In this document: positions 16,653-25,929 of the stretch, in pieces | Numbering within the stretch: position 1 is the stretch's first letter | Layout of the letters: the number at the start of each line of letters is the position of its first letter | Assembly: GCA_964524125.1 (NCBI GenBank) | Contig: CAZGBY010000002.1 | Span: forward strand, 1 to 52,354 | Source: CAG-307 sp964524125 | Lineage (GTDB): Bacteria > Bacillota_I > Bacilli_A > Acholeplasmatales > Anaeroplasmataceae | DNA: 52,354 nucleotides | Direction of reading: 5' to 3' | Notes under the pieces: generated by a model | Databases searched by the model: none | What the model saw: the letters and a program-made list of their open reading frames with translations, nothing else | Told to the model about the DNA's origin: nothing | Translations under genes and position numbers: made by a program

Positions 16653-17018
16653 ATGAAGATTCAAGAATCAGCTGAAAATTATTTAGAAAGTATTTTAAAA
16701 CTAAAAGAACAATTATCTAAAGTTCGTTCAATCGATATTGTTAATGAACTTGGATTTTCAAAACCTAGTGTTTCAATTGCAATGAAAAATCTTAAAGAAA
16801 ATGGATATATCACAATTGATAAAAATGGTTCAATTGAACTTACAGATAAAGGCTATGAAATTGCAAGTAAAACATATGATAAAGAAAAACTTATTACTAA
16901 ATTATTAACTAAATTTGGTGTTTCCTTAGAACAAGCTCAAATAGATGCATGTAAAATAGAACATGTTATTTCTGAAGAATCAGTTAAATGTATTAAAGAT
17001 TTCTTAAATGAGGAATAA
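16653..17018 (+). CDS. DtxR/MntR-family metal-dependent transcriptional regulator
   Basis: Winged-helix regulator expected to respond to Mn or Fe. Seen: helix-turn-helix region (residues 25-50, VNELGFSKPSVSIAMKNLKENGYI), then a dimerisation helix and the metal-ligand pattern C100-x-x-E103-H104, as in DtxR (Cys-x-x-Glu-His). Other ligands differ: Asn9 stands where MntR has Asp, and no His is present where MntR H77 or DtxR H79 would be. The 121-residue length means it lacks the SH3-like domain, like MntR. Metal choice is therefore unclear. It has its own promoter and ends 2 nt before a SpoU methyltransferase, so the two are one transcription unit. No metal transporter is in the window. Confidence 0.8.
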   Translation: MKIQESAENYLESILKLKEQLSKVRSIDIVNELGFSKPSVSIAMKNLKENGYITIDKNGSIELTDKGYEIASKTYDKEKLITKLLTKFGVSLEQAQIDACKIEHVISEESVKCIKDFLNEE

Positions 17019-17020
17019 AT

Positions 17021-17800
17021 ATGAGAATTGCAAAGAATAATCAAATTATTAAAGATTTAAAGGAACTTCAAAAATCTAATAAATCTGATTTAATATATGT
17101 TGATGATTTATCAAGTATTAAAGCATATGTAAATAAAAATAATAAAGTAGAAACATTCTTATATTGTGACGAAATAGAATATCATGAAGACACTTTATTA
17201 TTAATTAAAAAAATAGAGAAGCTTGCAAATAATACATATACAATATCTAAACAAACTTATGAATCTTTAAGACTTAAAGAAAATTCTGCAGGATTAATAT
17301 GTACAGTTAAATTTATTAACCATCCTTTAGATGATTTAAAAAATGAGGAAGTAATTATTGTATGTGATAGACTTGAAATACCTGGAAATATTGGTACTAT
17401 TTATAGAACTATGGAAGCAACCAAATTCAACGCAATGATATTAACTGACGCTGTCGTTAAACCCCAAAGTGCTAAATTATGTCAAGCATCACGTGGTGCA
17501 AATTTATTAATACCTACTTCTTCAGTTACATATGAGGAAGCTCAAAAATGGTTACTTGATAATGGATATGAGATATTTTTAGGAGAACCTAATTTAGGAT
17601 TATCATATAAAGATTATGATTATAAAGGGAAAATTGCAATTGTTGTAGGTCATGAACGATTTGGAATTAATGATAGTTGGTATAATAATCCTCACAAAAA
17701 AGTATTCATTCCTATGTTTGGTTCTAATAATAGTTTAAATGTAGGAGTTGCGGCTTCTATACTTATATATGAAGCTAAGATGAAGAAAATAAATGAATAA
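17021..17800 (+). CDS. TrmH/SpoU-family RNA 2'-O-methyltransferase
   Basis: Second SPOUT methyltransferase of the window. Seen: an N-terminal domain of about 105 residues, motif 1 EIPGNIGTIYRT, motif 2 IVVGHERFGI, and motif 3 IPMFGSNNSLNVGVAASIL, which together make the SAM-binding knot. 259 residues. The N-terminal domain is unlike that of the protein at 10034-10738, so the targets probably differ. It starts 2 nt after the DtxR-type gene, so translation is coupled, and a terminator follows at once. Which RNA nucleotide it modifies is not visible. Confidence 0.87.
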   Translation: MRIAKNNQIIKDLKELQKSNKSDLIYVDDLSSIKAYVNKNNKVETFLYCDEIEYHEDTLLLIKKIEKLANNTYTISKQTYESLRLKENSAGLICTVKFINHPLDDLKNEEVIIVCDRLEIPGNIGTIYRTMEATKFNAMILTDAVVKPQSAKLCQASRGANLLIPTSSVTYEEAQKWLLDNGYEIFLGEPNLGLSYKDYDYKGKIAIVVGHERFGINDSWYNNPHKKVFIPMFGSNNSLNVGVAASILIYEAKMKKINE

Positions 17801-17828
17801 AGTTTGGGATTATCCAAACTTTTTTTAT
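17801..17828 (+). terminator. Terminator of the DtxR/SpoU operon
   Basis: 7-bp stem AGTTTGG/CCAAACT with 6-nt loop and seven T. Confidence 0.8.
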
Positions 17829-17866
17829 AGAAAAAGTGTAAAGCACTAAGACTCTACACTTTCATT
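17829..17866 (-). terminator. Terminator after the ABC transporter, built from a tpiA-end copy
   Basis: On the minus strand AAAGTGTA pairs with TACACTTT and runs into TTTTTC. The hairpin consists largely of the 30-bp sequence shared with the tpiA 3' end. Confidence 0.5.
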
Positions 17867-17873
17867 ATTTTCT
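17844..17873 (-). repeat. 30-bp direct repeat, left copy (tpiA 3'-end duplicate)
   Basis: Identical over 30 bp to 20321-20350, same orientation. It reproduces the last codons (ENNESVES) and stop of tpiA. The two copies bracket the ABC transporter. Confidence 0.9.
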
Positions 17874-17940
17874 TTTTCTCATTAAATAATGTACTCTGAT
17901 TTAGTAGTATAATTGTATAAAATATTTATGTTCAACTTTT

Positions 17941-20138
17941 CTATTTTTCATATACCAAATCAATTATATTAGTTTTATTTATTTTCTTTTTACATAGTAA
18001 ATAATAAATACCAGTAAAAACAAATAAGACTAATATCATAGTTAAAATCGATAGGATTGAAAATGATGTTAATCCATAATCAACTAATTCAATATCTCTT
18101 AGTAACATATTAATTGGTTCAGTAAGTATTGATGATAAAATCATATTTACCATTGACACAATAAACATTATACTTACTGTATCAATAAATATAATACTTA
18201 CCATATCTTTTTTATTTATGCCAAAACTTGCAAATATACCAATTATTCGTGTTTTCTTTCTTTTACTTGCATTAATATATGTGACAGATATATAAAATCC
18301 AATTAATAAAAATATAAGAGATATAACTAACAGTAATATATTAATAATGTTTTGATATTTCAAATTATCTTCTATTTTTTCAGAATAGTTTGAAATATCT
18401 GTAAGACCAAAATTATGCATTCTTTTAACTTCTTTAGTTGTAACACCATTAAATACAGTTATTCCATATCTATTATTTTCATAATGCATATTATATATGT
18501 TTTCAAATTCATTATCTGTAACAGTATAATGGTAAGAATTAGTTAATCCAACTATAATATATGTTTTAGGATAGAATTCTAAAGAAGCAAAATCAAGTGT
18601 TGTTCGAGCATTATATTCATAATAACTCGGTATAAAATAATTTACTGTAAGTTCACGATTTAATAATTTCTCAAAATCCATATAATCTTCTTCAGTTAAC
18701 AATTCATTTCTTACTAAATAAGAATCAATCCCAACAACAATCTCATCATCCTTTTCAGGCATTCTTCCTAAATAGCATTGACTTGTTTGTTCTGAAACAC
18801 TACATATCGTTGTTTGCTGAATACTACGGCTAATATATGTGGCATAAAAATGTTTTGATAAATTATTATATGTAGAATCATATGTATTTTCGTTTATAAA
18901 TATATATTTTTCGTAATAATTATAATCATTACCTTGATTAGAGTTGCTTATTCCAACAACTTTAACTTTAAAATATAATTTACTGTTATTTTCGTTATAA
19001 TTAAATTCAATGTTTTGATTTAATAACTCACTTACATTTTCACAAAATTGTTTTGCAAAAAATTCTGGCAAAATAACCTCATTATCATTAATAACATTTG
19101 TACCATATAAAATTTTTGTAGGACATTCGTCAGCTAAAATAATTTTATCTGTCTTTTCATAACAACCATTAAATTTAATATAAATATTTTTAAATATTGT
19201 CTTTTTTTCATTTTTATTCAAAGAATTCCAATCAAAATCAATTAAAGATTCTTTATATGTAATATCGCTATCTTCAAATGTTTTATGAAATGACACTTCT
19301 TCAACAATCTCTTGATTATAAGCTTTTGATACTTTCTTCGCTTCACTAGTATATAAAAAATTTAGTGAATATGTTAAGAAAAATATTGAAATGAGTAAGA
19401 AAATCGAGTACGTAATTATTCTAGCAAGATTCTTCTTAAATTGATAAAAACTTAAATTAAATAGATTTTGAGTCCTTACTTGTGGTTTTAAAACTTCAAT
19501 GTTTTTATTTGAATTACTTAGATCTACCTTCATAATTTCTTGAATATTTCCATCTTTAATCTCATAAATTCCATCACTTATATCTGTAAAGAATTCTTTA
19601 TCATGAGTAACTACAATGACTAATCTTTCTTTTGAAATTTCCTTTAATACGTTTGAAACAATTAGTGCATTTTCTTCATCTAGTGCACTAGTTGGTTCAT
19701 CACATATAATAACAGTTTTTTTAGAAAGTAAAGCTCTTATAATTGATACTCTTTGTTTTTCTCCACCAGAAATTTTTTCAATTTTAGAATCTTTAATATT
19801 TGTTAAATCAAATTTATCTAAAGTGTTTAATAATAGTTTTTCATCTAAACAATTAAATAATTCCATTATTAATTTTATATTTTCGTATACTGTATATCCT
19901 TCTATTAATTGAGAATCTTGAAATACTATTGTTGAAAAATAATCATCTGAATAATTATGAATTATCTCTCCACTAGTTTGTGTATCAAGACCTGAAATAA
20001 TATTTATAAGAGTAGTCTTTCCTGTTCCACTTCTTCCTATAATAGAATATAGCCCAGTGTCGTAAAAGATATATTAACATCATTTAAGACACATTTTTTA
20101 TTATCATATACCTTGTTTATATTCTTTAAATCAATCAT
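17941..20138 (-). pseudogene. ABC transporter, fused ATPase and FtsX-like permease, broken by a frameshift
   Basis: MacB/FtsX-type transporter with one ATPase fused to one permease, a form common for peptide or bacteriocin handling. Start ATG at 20138 with AAAGGAG upstream. The first 30 residues (IDLKNINKVYDNKK) read in one frame; the frame then breaks at the A-run 20064-20067 (T-run on the coding strand). One extra T restores SFYDTGLYSIIGRSGTGKTT with a complete Walker A. The rest is intact: signature ISGGEKQRVS, Walker B VIICDEPTSALDEE, one transmembrane helix, a large extracytoplasmic domain of about 290 residues, and three C-terminal helices. As sequenced, the largest part begins at MELF (19866) with no ribosome-binding site. 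Repaired length would be about 732 residues. It could be a true pseudogene or a homopolymer error. Confidence 0.8.
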
Positions 20139-20307
20139 ACTAACTTAAACTCCTTTATTGTAAACATATTATCATATCGAAATTAACTAATCAAGATTTA
20201 AATACTTTCCTTCAAATCCGATTATGTTTTATAAATAAGTAAAAACATTTCCCAGATCAATTATAAAAAATGTACAAGTGAAATCACAAAGAAAATTACA
20301 TTAATTT

Positions 20308-20341
20308 AAAAATGTAGAATCACTAAGACTCTACACTTTCA
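20308..20341 (-). terminator. Terminator of tpiA overlapping its stop codon
   Basis: Minus strand TGTAGAGTC pairs with GATTCTACA (one G-U) across the tpiA stop, followed by TTTTTAAA. Confidence 0.65.
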
Positions 20342-20350
20342 TTATTTTCT
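20321..20350 (-). repeat. 30-bp direct repeat, right copy (native tpiA 3' end)
   Basis: Identical to 17844-17873. This copy is the genuine end of tpiA with its terminator stem. Confidence 0.9.
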
Positions 20351-21108
20351 AAAGTTTTAAGGGCTTCATCACACATTTTAATAAATTTACCAGAATCAAG
20401 TGCAGCTCCACCAATTAAAGCTCCATCAATATTAGGTTTACTCATAAGTTCGTAACAATTTGCAGGAGATACAGATCCCCCATAACAAATTCTAATCTTA
20501 TCAGCTTCTTCTTTAGTATAAAGATCACCAATAATCTTACGAATTAAACCACACTTCTGATCAGCTAAATCACTTGGTGCTGACTTTCCAGTACCAACAG
20601 CCCAAATAGGCTCATATGCCAATATAACACTAGAAACATTTTGCTTTTTAACACCTTTAAATGCCGTTCTAACTTGTTCTCTTAGAATATAGTCAGTATC
20701 CGCATGTTCAAATTGTTCTTCAGTTTCACCTAAACAAACAATCGGTGTAATATGATTTTTTAAAGCAGCTATTAATTTTAAATTAACATCTTCTTCAGTT
20801 TCATTATTATATCTTCTTCGTTCATTGTGACCAATAATTACATAAGATACTCCAGTAGAAACGAGCATATTAGGAGAAATTTCTCCAGTATATGCCCCTT
20901 CTTCTGCATAGTGCATATTTTGAGCACCTATTCTTATATTGTCACCCTGTCTTTTAACAAGACTTCTTAAATGAATTGCAGGAGCGCAAATTATTGTTTC
21001 TAGGATATCTTTGCTTGGAACCTGATCATTTACTGCATAGATGAATTGTAAAGCTTCATCACGAGTTTTGAACATTTTCCAGTTTGCAGCCACAACTGGC
21101 TTACGCAT
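20323..21108 (-). CDS. tpiA: Triosephosphate isomerase
   Basis: Interconverts dihydroxyacetone phosphate and glyceraldehyde 3-phosphate in glycolysis. Seen: NWKMFKT near the N-terminus (catalytic Lys11), IIGHNERRRYN (catalytic His94), AYEPIWAVGTGK (catalytic Glu and mobile loop 6), and the phosphate-binding CYGGSVSPANC and LIGGAAL. Length 261 is slightly above the usual 250. The residue after the catalytic His is Asn, where nearly all TIMs have Ser (GHSERR). I choose the ATG at 21108; an in-frame GTG 6 nt upstream is closer to AAAGGAG but less likely. It is the last gene of pgk-HPr-tpiA. Confidence 0.95.
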   Translation of the reverse strand: MRKPVVAANWKMFKTRDEALQFIYAVNDQVPSKDILETIICAPAIHLRSLVKRQGDNIRIGAQNMHYAEEGAYTGEISPNMLVSTGVSYVIIGHNERRRYNNETEEDVNLKLIAALKNHITPIVCLGETEEQFEHADTDYILREQVRTAFKGVKKQNVSSVILAYEPIWAVGTGKSAPSDLADQKCGLIRKIIGDLYTKEEADKIRICYGGSVSPANCYELMSKPNIDGALIGGAALDSGKFIKMCDEALKTLENNESVES

Positions 21109-21127
21109 TGACACCCGCTCCTTTCTA

Positions 21128-21376
21128 TTATTTTTCTAATAAATCCGCAATTTCTTCAATAGCTTGTTGTGCTTGATCTCCTGAGGCTACTATTTTTACA
21201 TTTTCACCTTGTGGTACAGCAAGAGACATTAAGCCTAAGATAGATTTTACATCTACTACCTTATCATGATAATGTAAATTAATATCAACTGCATATTTAG
21301 AAGCTGCTTGAACAACTTTAGCTGCTAAACTAGCATGTAATCCTACTGTACTTTTAACTAAAATTTCCTTTTCCAT
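21128..21376 (-). CDS. HPr-family phosphocarrier protein with altered active-site loop
   Basis: HPr carries phosphate from Enzyme I to the sugar-specific PTS components and, when phosphorylated on Ser46, acts in catabolite control. Seen: 82 residues with the phosphorylatable His14 in VGLHASLAAK and Ser45 in VKSILGLMSLAV, equal to His15 and Ser46 of Bacillus HPr. The residues after His are Ala-Ser-Leu and not the Ala-Arg-Pro found in most HPr; the Arg helps phosphotransfer. It is embedded between pgk and tpiA, not next to ptsI. It may be a regular HPr, or a regulatory paralogue tied to glycolysis (inference). Confidence 0.8.
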   Translation of the reverse strand: MEKEILVKSTVGLHASLAAKVVQAASKYAVDINLHYHDKVVDVKSILGLMSLAVPQGENVKIVASGDQAQQAIEEIADLLEK

Positions 21377-21420
21377 TTTTCTAAGTCCTTTCTTAGGTAA
21401 ATATTTTATACTAATAAATA

Positions 21421-22614
21421 CTACTTATCATTTACACAAACAATACCAGGTAATTGTTTACCTTCAAGATATTCTAAAGATGCTCCTCCACCTGTAGAAA
21501 TATGAGAGAATTTAGACTTATATCCAAATTGAATTGCAGCAGCTGCTGAATCTCCACCACCAACGATTGTATTAGCATTTTCAAGGTTTGCGATTGCATC
21601 ACATACACCTATTGTACCATGAGCATAGTTAGACATTTCAAATACACCCATAGGTCCATTCCATACAACAGTTTTAGCAGTCTTAATTACATTTGCAAAT
21701 TCTTCAACTGATTTTTGACCAATATCTAGACCCATTTCATCATCTGCGATTGAATCAATAGAAACTGTCTTAAATTCAACATCATTAGAGAACTCTTTAG
21801 CTACTACTGTATCAACTGGTAAAATAATCTTACCATTAGCTTTCTTTAATAATTCGCTTGCAAGTTCAACTTTGTCATCTTCACATTTAGATTTACCAAC
21901 GTTATATCCTTGAGCCTTTAAGAAAGTGAACATCATACCTCCACCGATAATTAACTTATCAGCTTTTTCAAGAAGTGCACTAATAACTTCAATCTTATCA
22001 GAAACCTTAGAACCTCCAAGTATTGCTACATAAGGTCTTTGAGGATTATCTACAGCTCCTCCAATAAACTTAATTTCCTTTTCAAGTAAGAATCCTGCTG
22101 CAGTTTCTTTAATATTAGCTGCGATACCTACGTTTGATGCAGCAGCTCTATGAGCTGTACCAAATGCATCATTTACAAATACATCACCAAGTGATGCCCA
22201 GTATGCACCAAGCTCAGGATCATTTTTAGATTCTTTCTTACCATCTAAATCTTCATAACGAGTGTTTTCAAACATTACGATTTGAGATTCTTCCATTCTA
22301 TTAATTGCAGCCTCAAGTTCTTCACCACGTGTAACTGGTACAAACTTAACAGGAGTTGCAATTAATTCTTCTAAACGTTTAGCAACAGGTGCTAAAGAAT
22401 TCTTAGCCAAATCAGCTTCTTCTTTAATACGTCCTAAATGAGAAAATACAATTGCTTTTCCACCATTTTCAATAACATATTTAATTGTTGGTAATGCTTC
22501 ACGAATTCTGTTGTCATCAGTGATAACTCCATCCTTCATAGGAACATTAAAATCAACTCTAATTAATACTTTTTTACCTTTAAGATTTAAATCTGTAATT
22601 ACTTTTTTAGCCAT
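21421..22614 (-). CDS. pgk: Phosphoglycerate kinase
   Basis: Transfers phosphate from 1,3-bisphosphoglycerate to ADP in glycolysis. Seen: RVDFNVPMKDG (substrate-binding N-terminus), HLGR, FVNDAFGTAHRAAAS, the domain-joining GGSKVSDKI, WNGPMGVFE and the nucleotide-site GGGDSAAAA near the end. 397 residues, the normal length. AATGGAGG precedes the ATG. The promoter is at 22654-22681 and the gene leads pgk-HPr-tpiA. No gap or glycolytic repressor gene (cggR) is alongside, unlike the Bacillus operon. Confidence 0.97.
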   Translation of the reverse strand: MAKKVITDLNLKGKKVLIRVDFNVPMKDGVITDDNRIREALPTIKYVIENGGKAIVFSHLGRIKEEADLAKNSLAPVAKRLEELIATPVKFVPVTRGEELEAAINRMEESQIVMFENTRYEDLDGKKESKNDPELGAYWASLGDVFVNDAFGTAHRAAASNVGIAANIKETAAGFLLEKEIKFIGGAVDNPQRPYVAILGGSKVSDKIEVISALLEKADKLIIGGGMMFTFLKAQGYNVGKSKCEDDKVELASELLKKANGKIILPVDTVVAKEFSNDVEFKTVSIDSIADDEMGLDIGQKSVEEFANVIKTAKTVVWNGPMGVFEMSNYAHGTIGVCDAIANLENANTIVGGGDSAAAAIQFGYKSKFSHISTGGGASLEYLEGKQLPGIVCVNDK

Positions 22615-22653
22615 TTTATTACCTCCATTACGATTAATGACTTTACATAATCT

Positions 22654-22681
22654 ATTATACCATAAAAAGAACTAATGACAA
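22654..22681 (-). promoter_or_regulatory. Promoter of the pgk-HPr-tpiA operon
   Basis: Minus strand TTGTCA, 16-bp spacer, TATAAT. Confidence 0.7.
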
Positions 22682-22704
22682 TTAAATTCAATCAATATTT
22701 CTTT

Positions 22705-22734
22705 TAAAAAATGCCATCTAATTAAAGATGACAT
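22705..22734 (-). terminator. Terminator of the MsmX-type ATPase gene
   Basis: 9-bp stem (22726-22734 with 22711-22719, one G-U) followed by six T on the minus strand. Confidence 0.75.
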
Positions 22735-22741
22735 CGTTTTT

Positions 22742-23860
22742 TTATAAATCTGCAACGTTAATTTCTGATTCTATATCAAAGAAATGACACTTGTTCATAT
22801 CAAATACAAGCTTAACATCAGAATCAAATGTTAAATCTGAACGAGAATCTACAGACGCAATTAAACTACATCCACCAACTTCAGTATAGATATTAGTTTC
22901 AGCACCTAAAAGTTCAGAAATCTTAACCTTGCAATTAACAACTGCGTTTGGATAAGTTTCAAACATAATTGGATCACGTTCATCGTGAATATTTTCAGGA
23001 CGGATACCTAAATATACTTTCTTACCAATGAAATCTTTGATCTTTAATAATTGAAGTTTACCTTTTGGCACTTCAATCTTAACATTTTCCTTAGAAGTTG
23101 TAAAAATACCCTTTTCATCTACAGTACCTTCAATAAAATTCATAGGTGGAGTACCAATGAATCCTCCAACGAATACATTATGAGGATGAGCATAAATTTC
23201 TTTTGGAGTACCAACTTGTTGAATACGTCCATCTTTCATACAAACAATTCTTGAAGCCATAGTCATCGCTTCGATTTGGTCATGAGTTACATAAATTGTA
23301 GTTGCATTTAAACGTCTATGTAATTTAATTAATTCTCCACGAGTAGAAACACGAAGTTTAGCGTCTAGGTTAGAAAGTGGTTCGTCCATTAAGAATACCT
23401 TAGCATCACGAACGATAGCACGTCCAAGTGCAACTCTTTGACATTGACCACCTGAAAGTTGACGAGGTTTACGGTCTAAATAAGGAGTAAGTCCTAGAAT
23501 TTCAGCAGCTTGTTGAACTTTTTCTTTAATAACGTCACGGTCAATTCTTCTAAGTCTTAAACCAAATGCCATATTTTCATAAATAGACATATGTGGATAA
23601 AGTGCATAAGATTGGAAAACCATTGCGATGTCACGATCCTTAGGAGATACGTCATTTACCATTCTATCATCAATCCAAAGTTCACCTGCAGAAATTTCTT
23701 CAAGTCCTGCGATCATACGAAGTGTAGTAGATTTACCACAACCAGATGGTCCTACGAAACAAATGAATTCTTTATCTTGTACTTCAAGATTAAAATCAAA
23801 TACAGCTTGTGTACCATTTGGATAAATTTTATTAATATTTTTAAAGCTTAATGTTGCCAT
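22742..23860 (-). CDS. MsmX/UgpC-type ABC transporter ATPase (carbohydrate uptake)
   Basis: Energises sugar or glycerol-phosphate ABC importers from the cytoplasmic side. Seen: Walker A GPSGCGKST, Q-loop VFQSYALYPHM, signature LSGGQCQRVALGRA, Walker B VFLMDEPLSNLDAKLR, H-loop YVTHDQIEAMT, and a C-terminal TOBE/OB regulatory domain of about 135 residues. 372 residues, usual for MsmX/UgpC. The ATG at 23860 lies after TTGGAGG; a TTG reading of that site would only lengthen the frame artificially. No permease or binding protein is nearby and a terminator follows. It may therefore be a shared ATPase serving several importers, as MsmX does in Bacillus (inference). Confidence 0.93.
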   Translation of the reverse strand: MATLSFKNINKIYPNGTQAVFDFNLEVQDKEFICFVGPSGCGKSTTLRMIAGLEEISAGELWIDDRMVNDVSPKDRDIAMVFQSYALYPHMSIYENMAFGLRLRRIDRDVIKEKVQQAAEILGLTPYLDRKPRQLSGGQCQRVALGRAIVRDAKVFLMDEPLSNLDAKLRVSTRGELIKLHRRLNATTIYVTHDQIEAMTMASRIVCMKDGRIQQVGTPKEIYAHPHNVFVGGFIGTPPMNFIEGTVDEKGIFTTSKENVKIEVPKGKLQLLKIKDFIGKKVYLGIRPENIHDERDPIMFETYPNAVVNCKVKISELLGAETNIYTEVGGCSLIASVDSRSDLTFDSDVKLVFDMNKCHFFDIESEINVADL

Positions 23861-23910
23861 AATTAATTCCTCCAATTTTTAATACGAAAATATTTTATCA
23901 AATTTTAAAC

Positions 23911-23942
23911 TAAAAAAGAATGTACAAAGTGCACATTCTTTA
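23911..23942 (-). terminator. Terminator of the phospholipase D-family gene
   Basis: Minus strand AAGAATGTGC pairs with GTACATTCTT and is followed by six T. Confidence 0.75.
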
Positions 23943-23946
23943 AAAA

Positions 23947-25323
23947 TTATAATAAATATCTAACAAGCTTTAATATCATTCTTAATATAAAATAGAGTAC
24001 ACTTTTATACCATGGCATTTTACGTTCTGTAAAGTTATCTCCATATGATATTTTTCCATCTTTTGATGTTATTTTTGACTTAGATTGTAAACTTTCAATT
24101 TCCTTAGATACCATTTTATTAAATTCTTTACTTTTAATACAAATCATCATTTCAGTGTCTAAGTAAGAGCTTCTAATATCTGCATTATAAGAACCTATTA
24201 TTGAAATATCATCATCAATTAATATTGTTTTTGTATGCATAGATTTACTTCCGTGACATTGATAAATATTCATACCCATTTTTAATATTTTCTTCTCTTC
24301 ATTAATATAATCACATGCACCCCACGGATTATCATTAGTAGATACGCTATTCGTCAACATTGAAACTTCAACATTTAAACTTAATTTAGTAAGTTCTTCA
24401 TACATATAATCATCACATATAAAATATGGAGTTTGTATTAATACACTTTCTTTTGCATCGGATAGCTTATCAATTATTTTATCAAATACATAAGGATTTT
24501 TATTCTTATTAATAACATCTCCGGTCATTAAAGATAATTCTTCAACTTCAAATACTTTACTATCAATATTTAAATCTTCAATTTCATCATTATATTGATT
24601 TTTCATTTCTTTATAATGAGAAAGTAAATTTTTATTAGAATATCCTTTATATTTTTTATTCTTTGCACAATCTAAATTCCATACATCTCTGGCATATTCT
24701 TTTAGTTCATATAAAGATGAATTAGTACTTGTACCATTTATAACAACTACATCTCTATCAAAGTTGTTCTTATTAGAATAATCTCCTAAAAATAGGTCAT
24801 TTACATTTCTTCCACCAACAATATATGCATAATTATCTATAATAAAATATTTATCATGTAATCGATAATTTATAGAATAGAATTTAATTAAATTGATTGG
24901 ATTATAAAACTTAACTTCAATATTTTCATGACATGTTAAAGCTTTAAAATCCTTAGAATCATTAAGTTGCACAAACCCAATTAATCCATCCATTATGATT
25001 TTAACTTTAACTCCACGACAAGCTGCGTTATATAAAGAAGACATAATATCAGTACCACTATTATCACATCTAAAATCAAATGTAGAGATGATAATTTCTT
25101 CTTGTGCCATATCTATTAATTTAAGTCTCCAAATTAAAGCTTCTTTATTATCCTCAACTAAACATACTCTTTCATTTTGATATATATCATTTGTAATACC
25201 ATCATAATCTCTTTCATTACTTACAAGTGGTGGAATTACTATCATACATACCAAATATAATATTATTCCAAGTAATGTAAATATAATTGATCTTTTTATA
25301 ATCTTATTTCTTCTTTTTTTCAT
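23947..25323 (-). CDS. Cardiolipin synthase-like phospholipase D family protein
   Basis: Probably joins phosphatidylglycerols to cardiolipin at the membrane. Seen: a single N-terminal transmembrane helix (about residues 12-32), then two HKD motifs, LHDKYFIID near 165 and MHTKTILID near 380, each with the following Gly-Gly/Gly-Ser segment (GGRN, GSYN). The two motifs together form one active site. 458 residues; canonical Cls has two N-terminal helices and about 480-510, so another phosphatidyltransferase or phospholipase role is possible. It sits behind a separate terminator and is probably monocistronic. Confidence 0.8.
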   Translation of the reverse strand: MKKRRNKIIKRSIIFTLLGIILYLVCMIVIPPLVSNERDYDGITNDIYQNERVCLVEDNKEALIWRLKLIDMAQEEIIISTFDFRCDNSGTDIMSSLYNAACRGVKVKIIMDGLIGFVQLNDSKDFKALTCHENIEVKFYNPINLIKFYSINYRLHDKYFIIDNYAYIVGGRNVNDLFLGDYSNKNNFDRDVVVINGTSTNSSLYELKEYARDVWNLDCAKNKKYKGYSNKNLLSHYKEMKNQYNDEIEDLNIDSKVFEVEELSLMTGDVINKNKNPYVFDKIIDKLSDAKESVLIQTPYFICDDYMYEELTKLSLNVEVSMLTNSVSTNDNPWGACDYINEEKKILKMGMNIYQCHGSKSMHTKTILIDDDISIIGSYNADIRSSYLDTEMMICIKSKEFNKMVSKEIESLQSKSKITSKDGKISYGDNFTERKMPWYKSVLYFILRMILKLVRYLL

Positions 25324-25340
25324 AAGCTTACCTCATATAA

Positions 25341-25370
25341 AAATAGTAAAAGAGTAGAACCCTACTCTTT
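25341..25370 (-). terminator. Terminator of the RDD/PucR-type operon
   Basis: Stem AAAGAGTAG/CTACTCTTT overlapping the stop codon of the upstream gene, followed on the minus strand by TACTATTTTTA. Confidence 0.65.
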
Positions 25371-25929
25371 ACTTTATTAATGTGTAAATAACATACGCAT
25401 CTTTAAACTTTCTTAAATCATATCCTGTTATATTTAAAAATTTATCTAACTTATTAATTAATGTATTTCTATGCATGTATAAATTCTTAGATGTTTGTAA
25501 TATATTTAAGTCGTTATTTATGAATGTTTTTATAATATATATCATTTCTAAATCATTAGAATATTCTTTTAAAATAATACTTCTGTTTACATCTTGTTTA
25601 TACCCAATTATATAATCAAGTAATGTATTTTCATAAAAAAGTTCTTCTTTATCTATATACTTTAAAATATTATAAATCATATTATAATGAGTTAATATTT
25701 CATCTTCTTTAATGTCATTTGAAATAAAACATTTAAACTTAATATTTAAATCATACATGTAAGCCTTAATCGTTTCTTCAAACATTAAATCTTCATTATT
25801 ATTAAATACATAAATATAACAATCATTATACTCAACAGGTTCTAAAGCACCTAAAAGAGAAAATACTAACTCTTTAATCCCGTTATCCTCAAGTTCATTT
25901 TGTTTAAAATAAATAAAATATCTTTTCAT
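25369..25929 (-). CDS. PucR-type C-terminal helix-turn-helix protein
   Basis: Probable transcriptional regulator. Seen: residues about 128-186 match the PucR C-terminal DNA-binding domain (INNDLNILQTSKNLYMHRNT followed by INKLDKFLNITGYDLRKF and a last helix). The N-terminal 125 residues are poorly conserved alpha/beta sequence, much shorter than in full PucR or CdaR activators, which carry a GGDEF-like domain. 186 residues. The start overlaps the RDD-protein stop (TAATG), so both are translationally coupled, hinting that the regulator serves a membrane or envelope process. The target is unknown. Confidence 0.65.
   Translation of the reverse strand: MKRYFIYFKQNELEDNGIKELVFSLLGALEPVEYNDCYIYVFNNNEDLMFEETIKAYMYDLNIKFKCFISNDIKEDEILTHYNMIYNILKYIDKEELFYENTLLDYIIGYKQDVNRSIILKEYSNDLEMIYIIKTFINNDLNILQTSKNLYMHRNTLINKLDKFLNITGYDLRKFKDAYVIYTLIK

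Noticed and set aside
19616..19912. Plus-strand 98-residue ORF inside the transporter gene
   Set aside because: Antisense shadow of the ATPase region with no ribosome-binding site.
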